Shown here: piece after piece, positions 5,939 to 9,906 of the stretch
How positions within the stretch are numbered: the first letter of the stretch is position 1
Layout of the letters: every line of letters starts with the position of its first letter
DNA from: an uncultured Lachnospiraceae bacterium
GTDB taxonomy: Bacteria; Bacillota; Clostridia; Lachnospirales; Lachnospiraceae
Assembly: GCA_902783295.1 (NCBI GenBank)
Contig: CACZQT010000367.1
Span: 1 to 9,906 of the forward strand
Direction: 5' to 3'
DNA length: 9,906 nt
The notes under the pieces: model-generated
What the model was told of the DNA's origin: nothing
Databases searched by the model: none
Seen by the model: only the letters and a program-made list of their open reading frames with translations
Position numbers and translations under genes: made by a program

Positions 5939-6841
5939 TCAGATCAATGAGGTACTGAAATATCTCTCTGCGCGGTCCGGCAGAACCGTTGCAATATTCT
6001 TGTCTTTCCCGTATTTCTCAGCCATTTTCTTCGCGGCCCATACATTGGCACCGGAGGATGTCCCCACCAGCAGTCCCTGTATTCTGGCCAGTTCGCGGGC
6101 AGTATGAATGGCGTCATCGTCCGAGACTTCTACGATATCCGTAATGATCGAGGTATCCAGAATATCCGGAATAAAGCCATCCCCGATTCCCTGAATCTGG
6201 TGCAGCCCCGGCTCATCTCCCAGCAGGGCAGAAACATTCAGCGGCTCCACCGCGACGATCTTGCAGTCCGGATTCTGCTCCAGAAGATACTGCGCCACAC
6301 CCTGCAATGTGCCTCCGCTGCCCACGCCGGATACATAAACATCTATCCTTTTCCCCAGCTGCTGCACCAACTCGACGGCTGTCGTCCGGTAATGCGTCGC
6401 CGGATTGGCCGGATTCTGAAACTGCTGCGGCACAAAATAATCCGGAGAGCTTGCAGCCATCTCCATGGCCTTATCCACAGAACCTCCGATACTCAGTTTA
6501 GGATCCGTGAGCACGAGTTCCGCTCCCAGCGCGCGTATGATCTTTTTGCGTTCTTCGCTCATGTTCTCCGGCATCACGATGATCACGCGGTAGCCTTTCC
6601 GGACACCGCACAGTGCAAGTCCGATGCCTGTATTGCCGGAAGTAGGTTCGATAATCGTCATCCCGGGTTTTAACCGTCCATCCTTCTCTGCAGCCTCAAT
6701 CATCCCCAGGGCAATCCGGTCTTTTATGCTGCCGCCCGGATTCAGAAATTCCGCTTTGGCGTAAATGTTCAGCCCTGTAGTCTCCTCCAAGCTAAGAAGC
6801 GGCGTATTCCCGATCAGATCCAGCACATTTGTATAATACAT
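5939..6841 (-). CDS. cysK: Cysteine synthase (O-acetylserine sulfhydrylase)
   Basis: This 300-residue cytoplasmic PLP enzyme makes cysteine from O-acetylserine and sulfide. The PLP lysine is K40 in NPGGSIKDR. The substrate loop is PTSGNTG (66-72), and the phosphate-binding loop is GSGGT (174-178). Other typical segments are PENMSEERKK (91-100), IQGIGDGFIP (216-225), GTSSGA (260-265) and a C-terminal LPDRAERY (287-294). Length is near the CysK/CysM norm of 300-325. CysK is favoured over CysM by the IQGIG-GFIP stretch, although the usual SPVLSGG before it has diverged to VSALLGD. An AAGGGG ribosome binding site (6850-6855) lies eight bases before the ATG. The gene has its own promoter and converges on tctA, so it is not part of that module. 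Confidence 0.93.
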   Translation of the reverse strand: MYYTNVLDLIGNTPLLSLEETTGLNIYAKAEFLNPGGSIKDRIALGMIEAAEKDGRLKPGMTIIEPTSGNTGIGLALCGVRKGYRVIIVMPENMSEERKKIIRALGAELVLTDPKLSIGGSVDKAMEMAASSPDYFVPQQFQNPANPATHYRTTAVELVQQLGKRIDVYVSGVGSGGTLQGVAQYLLEQNPDCKIVAVEPLNVSALLGDEPGLHQIQGIGDGFIPDILDTSIITDIVEVSDDDAIHTARELARIQGLLVGTSSGANVWAAKKMAEKYGKDKNIATVLPDRAERYFSTSLI

Positions 6842-6872
6842 TTTTCAGTCCCCTTCAGTTTTTTGTGCTGTA

Positions 6873-6901
6873 ATCATATCATTTCAGGCGACGCATTTCA
6901 A
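6873..6901 (-). promoter_or_regulatory. cysK promoter
   Basis: On the minus strand, TTGAAA (6896-6901) and TATGAT (6873-6878) are separated by exactly 17 bases, each matching the housekeeping consensus at five of six positions. Transcription would start near 6866 and leave only about 25 bases of leader. That is too short for a T-box or SAM riboswitch, so any control is likely at the DNA level. Inverted repeats overlap the -35 box. Confidence 0.75.
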
Positions 6902-6985
6902 GAATCGCCTCTGATTCTTACGTGCCTTGTGAGGCGAAGCAAAGCTAGGCACGTAAGACACCTTCCTCTCCGCACACGTACGCAT
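6884..6985 (-). CDS. Possible small basic peptide ORF upstream of cysK
   Basis: A 33-codon frame begins at ATG 6985 and ends at TGA 6884-6886. A full AGGAGG (6994-6999) lies eight bases before the ATG, as good as those of the real genes here. The peptide is rich in Lys and Arg (nine of 33 residues), with two Cys and no hydrophobic segment. I do not recognise it. The frame runs through the nested inverted repeats at 6886-6958 and over the cysK promoter, so the basic composition may only reflect a palindromic repeat. No promoter for it is apparent; it would be read from the cyclophilin transcript. It remains a low-confidence candidate. Confidence 0.25.
   Translation of the reverse strand: MRTCAERKVSYVPSFASPHKARKNQRRFLKCVA
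6886..6958. repeat. Nested, mutually exclusive inverted repeats upstream of cysK
   Basis: Four pairings share the same bases. A 12-bp pair is TCTTACGTGCCT (6916-6927) with AGGCACGTAAGA (6947-6958), with a 19-base loop. A 7-bp pair is AAGAATC (6900-6906) with GATTCTT (6913-6919). CGCCTC (6906-6911) pairs with GAGGCG (6931-6936). AGGCGA (6886-6891) pairs with TCGCCT (6905-6910). The set may be a terminator for the upstream cyclophilin gene, although there is no T-tract, or an operator region for cysK, or a mobile palindromic repeat. Confidence 0.6.
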
Positions 6986-7025
6986 CCAGGATACCTCCTG
7001 TGGATGGCAGATAACCTCGCAGCTG

Positions 7026-7553
7026 TCAGGGAAGTCGATTCAAAGGCGGAAGCTTATCGCCCTCCTCCATCTCGATAAGGATATGTTCTATCACGGGAGG
7101 ATCGAGCGGATAATACCAGCTTTCTTTCCCTCTGGTCTCCCGGCAGGCGATAGCATCCAGTACGTCGAATCCGTACAGCATCGTGCCAAACACACAATAA
7201 CGCCCGTCCAGATGAGGCAGGTCCCGGTGGACAACATAGAACTGTGTTCCGGCTGTATCCGGATCGTTGTCACGCCCAAGCCCTAAGGCTCCGCGGAGAT
7301 TGTTCAGAGGATTATCCACCCCGTTCTCCCGGAATTCCCCCTTCAGATGAAAATCACTGTCTGTATCAATGTTATTGTCAGGGCTGCCGCTCTGAATCAC
7401 ATAGCCTTCCTGGCACCGGAACCAGAGCAGCCCGTCATAGAAACCTTCTGCAGCATCTTTGCAGAAGCTGGCCACCGTATCCGGAGCATACTCCGGATAC
7501 AGGCGGAACGCCATCTCTCCCAGTCCGGCAGTGCGGATAATTGCCTTTATCAT
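7026..7553 (-). CDS. Cyclophilin-type peptidyl-prolyl cis-trans isomerase
   Basis: This 175-residue single-domain cyclophilin has no signal peptide and is presumably a cytoplasmic folding helper that isomerises X-Pro bonds. Numbering against human CypA, the catalytic Arg55 corresponds to R46 (in LLWFR), Gln63 to Q54 (YVIQSG) and Gln111 to Q104 (AGTQF). The segment HLDGRYCVFG (114-123) matches the conserved LDGKHVVFG block. Trp121 is replaced by His, as in many bacterial forms, and His126 by Tyr, so activity may be reduced or altered. Two ATGs adjoin. The second (7553) is five bases from GGAGG (7559-7563) and is preferred; the first (7556) is only two bases away. The gene is 103 bp downstream of the large hydrolase and probably not coupled to it. 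Confidence 0.92.
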   Translation of the reverse strand: MIKAIIRTAGLGEMAFRLYPEYAPDTVASFCKDAAEGFYDGLLWFRCQEGYVIQSGSPDNNIDTDSDFHLKGEFRENGVDNPLNNLRGALGLGRDNDPDTAGTQFYVVHRDLPHLDGRYCVFGTMLYGFDVLDAIACRETRGKESWYYPLDPPVIEHILIEMEEGDKLPPLNRLP

Positions 7554-7572
7554 CATTTCCTCCGCAATTCAA

Positions 7573-7620
7573 GAACGCATCCCGCAGATACGTGAGAATC
7601 CGTATCCACGGGATGCTTTC
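7573..7620. terminator. Long compound hairpin between the hydrolase and cyclophilin genes
   Basis: GCATCCCG (7577-7584) pairs with CGGGATGC (7609-7616), and the inner GATACG (7587-7592) pairs with CGTATC (7601-7606). A symmetrical CA/CA internal loop and an 8-base loop complete it, and GAA/TTC extends the base after one mismatch. It lies downstream of the minus-strand hydrolase gene and ten bases before the cyclophilin ribosome binding site. On the minus strand its tail (GTTCTT) is a poor T-tract, so termination may be partial; on the plus strand the tail is richer in T. Confidence 0.5.
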
Positions 7621-7659
7621 ATGTTTTACTCTGGCCTAAGTCAGTTCAAAATAAAGGGA

Positions 7660-9873
7660 TCACTCCAGAACAATCGGTTCGCCCTGTACAATCTGAACAG
7701 CATCGTCTTCTTCAAAAGCGGACTCGCTGTACCAGCGGGTGCCGTCTTCGTTCCGGCTGTAGTGCTTCACAAAATCCCAGGCAAGCCGGAATTCCTGAGG
7801 CATGCAGTTATGTTCACGTGTCATAGTACGTCCGAACCGGGCAATCACCACACCGTTATCATCAGAGAAGGTGTAAGTATGTGTGAAACCTGTCTCATTA
7901 TAATCGGAGCAGGTCTCCAGGAAGCTTTCCTTGTCGTTCGGAGTGTAATCCAGGGTAATGCCGTCAACAGCAAGCAGGTGAGTCAGCCAGTTGTGGATGG
8001 CAAAATTGATTTCGGGATCTTCACTGACTTCCCAGGGTTCGGGAACCAGATCACCCACACGTGCTCCAGGATAAGCTTCGCTGATATCAGCCTGGCCGAC
8101 CATCAGGAAGGTGGGAACATATTCTGTACCTGTCCAGGTATTCAGGCCATTCGGCATAGAAGTGCTGGAGCAGGCAGCAAACACGTCGTTTTCCGTAGAG
8201 TGAACCAGTCCGTTGATGGCTCCGCTGCCGGCGGAATGGCCGCTGCCATAAACACGGGTCAGGTCGCATTCAATCCCGGCATCCCCTGCAACATTTTCCG
8301 TCAGAACAGCCAGAGCGGAACGGGAGCAGTTGGAGTTTCCGGAAATGATAACCAACGCAAAACCGTTGTCGTTAGCGATAGCCCAGTACTGGGACACGTC
8401 AAAAATCGTGGTGGACTGCTGGCCGGCGCCGGGACACATTTCCAGTACAGGAACCGGCTTGCCGGCTGCCTTGGCACTGTCGGGGATGTAGAAGAAGATC
8501 TCTGTAGGATCCAGCATCTCATCCTGGTTGTTGTCCTGATAGCCATAGATGCAGACATAGAAATCACCGGTCTCACCAATCTCGGGAACGGTCAGGCGGG
8601 TCTTCTCCAGAGCATAAACGTCTGTCGGCTTTTCTTCACCGTCAGCATTCTTGTACGTATAGCTGGCCGCGACTTCCCCGGCACTCGCAGCGGCACGGGC
8701 AGCCAGAGCGGTAGTGTAATAATCGGTTCTCACGCCCAGGGTGTTACTGTAGGCAAAGGGGTTGGTGTAGCGGGTGTAGATGCCCAGGAAAGCACGCAGA
8801 TCGGCAGCGCTCAGGTCTGCATTCTCAGTCACCTTGACTGCAGACAGGCCATGACCGATTTCCCATGCTTTGAATTCGCTGTTGGTATAGCGGGTCTGGA
8901 AAGCATCCGAATCGATATCCTGCCAGAACACGCCGTCCTCGTCTGCTTCCACACAGTCGTTAACACCTTTCCAGTATGCGATACTGGGGTCATCTTCCGC
9001 ATAACCGGCAAACAAGGTAGGAGCAGCAATATCCGCGTTGGTGATAAACTGATCGCTGGCAATCAGACCTTCATCTTTCAAAGCCTTCAGAGTGGCAAGG
9101 AAGGTCTCATCGTCAAAACCGGGATAGTAACCGCCATTGTTGATGCCGTTGTACGCAACAGCAGCCGCAGCATTCAGAGCCTCTTCCCCTACACTCGCTC
9201 CGCCCAGGAACGCCTGACCGGCAACAAAAATGGGGTTATTGGCCGTCCAGGACTCCAGCACAGCGCAGCCTTCGCCGTATCCTACATAATAGTTGCAGGA
9301 GTGGCCGGAGAATACGGTAACGGAATAACCGTCTTCAGTGGCGATAGCACCGGACTGGCACAGGCCGCCGGCATCGGTTTCGCGGGTTCCGAAGTTATCA
9401 TTGCCGATATTGGCGTGCAGGCAGTCATAGAGATAACCGGCTTCTTCTTCCGGAGTCCCCCACTTGCCGTCCGCAGGTTCCAGAACGAACAGCAGTTCAC
9501 CGTACGTATCAGCAATGTCAATCCATCCTTTTTCCTGCAGGAAAGCATAGGTATCTTCCACACCGTCCGGCAGTGCGATCACGTAAATATAATTACGCAG
9601 CGCAGCATACTGAGGAATATACAGTTTAATGGTCCGGCCGCTCTCCATCGTATAGGCGAGATATCCGGGCAGCAGATTCAGGTTGGACCCCATGGGATTC
9701 GAGGGAAGCGTGCGGTTCATCGCATGCGTCCAGGAATTCTCCACGAGCTCCGTGTTCTCCATCAGATACGTGTTCAGGTCGATCGGTTCCCCGGCCTTTA
9801 CCGGCATGGCTGCAAAACCAGCCAGCAGCATCCCCAGGCCAAGAACGCACAGACTCTTCTTCAGGTTCTTCAT
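7660..9873 (-). CDS. Secreted two-domain alpha/beta-hydrolase, PHB-depolymerase/esterase-like
   Basis: This 737-residue protein starts with a Sec signal peptide (two lysines near the N-terminus, hydrophobic core 8-22, probable cut after VKA at about 27) and no lipobox, so it is exported. The second half (about 410-710) looks like a complete esterase domain. A strand and oxyanion loop, LEMCPGAG, lie at 477-484. The nucleophile elbow GHSAG is at 545-549, giving Ser547. VGQAD at 592-596 gives Asp596. REHNCMPQE at 686-694, followed by the helix LAWDFVKHYSR, gives His688. This layout resembles polyhydroxybutyrate depolymerase-like and feruloyl-esterase-like families. The first half (about 80-375) repeats the layout (YIPQYA against YIPDSA; PTLFAGYAEDD against PTFLMVGQADI), but its elbow reads GYGEG with no serine. 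AAGGAGA (9883-9889) lies nine bases before the ATG. The substrate is unknown and the residue roles are predicted. Confidence 0.8.
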   Translation of the reverse strand: MKNLKKSLCVLGLGMLLAGFAAMPVKAGEPIDLNTYLMENTELVENSWTHAMNRTLPSNPMGSNLNLLPGYLAYTMESGRTIKLYIPQYAALRNYIYVIALPDGVEDTYAFLQEKGWIDIADTYGELLFVLEPADGKWGTPEEEAGYLYDCLHANIGNDNFGTRETDAGGLCQSGAIATEDGYSVTVFSGHSCNYYVGYGEGCAVLESWTANNPIFVAGQAFLGGASVGEEALNAAAAVAYNGINNGGYYPGFDDETFLATLKALKDEGLIASDQFITNADIAAPTLFAGYAEDDPSIAYWKGVNDCVEADEDGVFWQDIDSDAFQTRYTNSEFKAWEIGHGLSAVKVTENADLSAADLRAFLGIYTRYTNPFAYSNTLGVRTDYYTTALAARAAASAGEVAASYTYKNADGEEKPTDVYALEKTRLTVPEIGETGDFYVCIYGYQDNNQDEMLDPTEIFFYIPDSAKAAGKPVPVLEMCPGAGQQSTTIFDVSQYWAIANDNGFALVIISGNSNCSRSALAVLTENVAGDAGIECDLTRVYGSGHSAGSGAINGLVHSTENDVFAACSSTSMPNGLNTWTGTEYVPTFLMVGQADISEAYPGARVGDLVPEPWEVSEDPEINFAIHNWLTHLLAVDGITLDYTPNDKESFLETCSDYNETGFTHTYTFSDDNGVVIARFGRTMTREHNCMPQEFRLAWDFVKHYSRNEDGTRWYSESAFEEDDAVQIVQGEPIVLE

Positions 9874-9906
9874 GTTTACAGTTCTCCTTTCTTCCTGCCG
9901 GTTTCC

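Noticed and set aside
6842..7025. T-box, SAM or other cysteine-related riboswitch upstream of cysK
   Set aside because: No T-box consensus or SAM-riboswitch core was seen, and the predicted cysK transcript has only about 25 bases of leader.
1..9906. tRNA or rRNA genes, CRISPR arrays, insertion sequences, phage or toxin-antitoxin genes
   Set aside because: None was recognised on either strand. Intergenic gaps are all under 200 bases and are accounted for by promoters, hairpins and short palindromes.

Overview
The window comes from a bacterium, most likely a member of the Bacillota (Clostridia or Negativicutes). Base composition is moderately GC-rich. Genes are preceded by strong GGAGG-type ribosome binding sites, and the recognisable promoters are of the housekeeping TTGACA/TATAAT kind. 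Both exported proteins carry signal peptides of the Sec/signal-peptidase-I type. Neither has a lipobox, and this includes the transporter's solute-binding protein, which in a monoderm would normally be a lipoprotein. This hints at an outer-membrane-bearing lineage such as Negativicutes, but it is an inference.

Positions 1-250 hold the 5' part of a minus-strand reading frame with a GNAT acetyltransferase signature; it looks abnormal at its N-terminus and runs off the window. Positions 250-5774 form one functional module. A LysR-type regulator (minus strand) is transcribed divergently from a FAD-dependent oxidoreductase. Three genes of a tripartite tricarboxylate transporter (TTT) follow: tctC (binding protein), tctB and tctA (membrane subunits). 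The 189-bp divergent intergenic region contains interlocked promoters for both directions and a T-N11-A palindrome that fits a LysR operator. A terminator-like hairpin separates tctC from tctB, consistent with over-production of the binding protein. The arrangement suggests inducible uptake of a carboxylate followed by a flavin-dependent redox step. The substrate cannot be read from the sequence.

Positions 5775-5938 are a convergent intergenic region. A perfect 16-bp hairpin serves as a likely two-way terminator, and it is flanked by two related REP-like palindromes.

Positions 5939-9873 hold three minus-strand genes. These are cysteine synthase (cysK, with its own clear promoter), a cytoplasmic cyclophilin-type peptidyl-prolyl isomerase, and a large secreted alpha/beta-hydrolase. 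The hydrolase appears to be an internal duplication in which only the second half keeps a catalytic triad. The gap between the cyclophilin and cysK carries nested inverted repeats and a possible 33-codon reading frame with a good ribosome binding site. No RNA genes, CRISPR arrays, insertion sequences or phage genes were seen.
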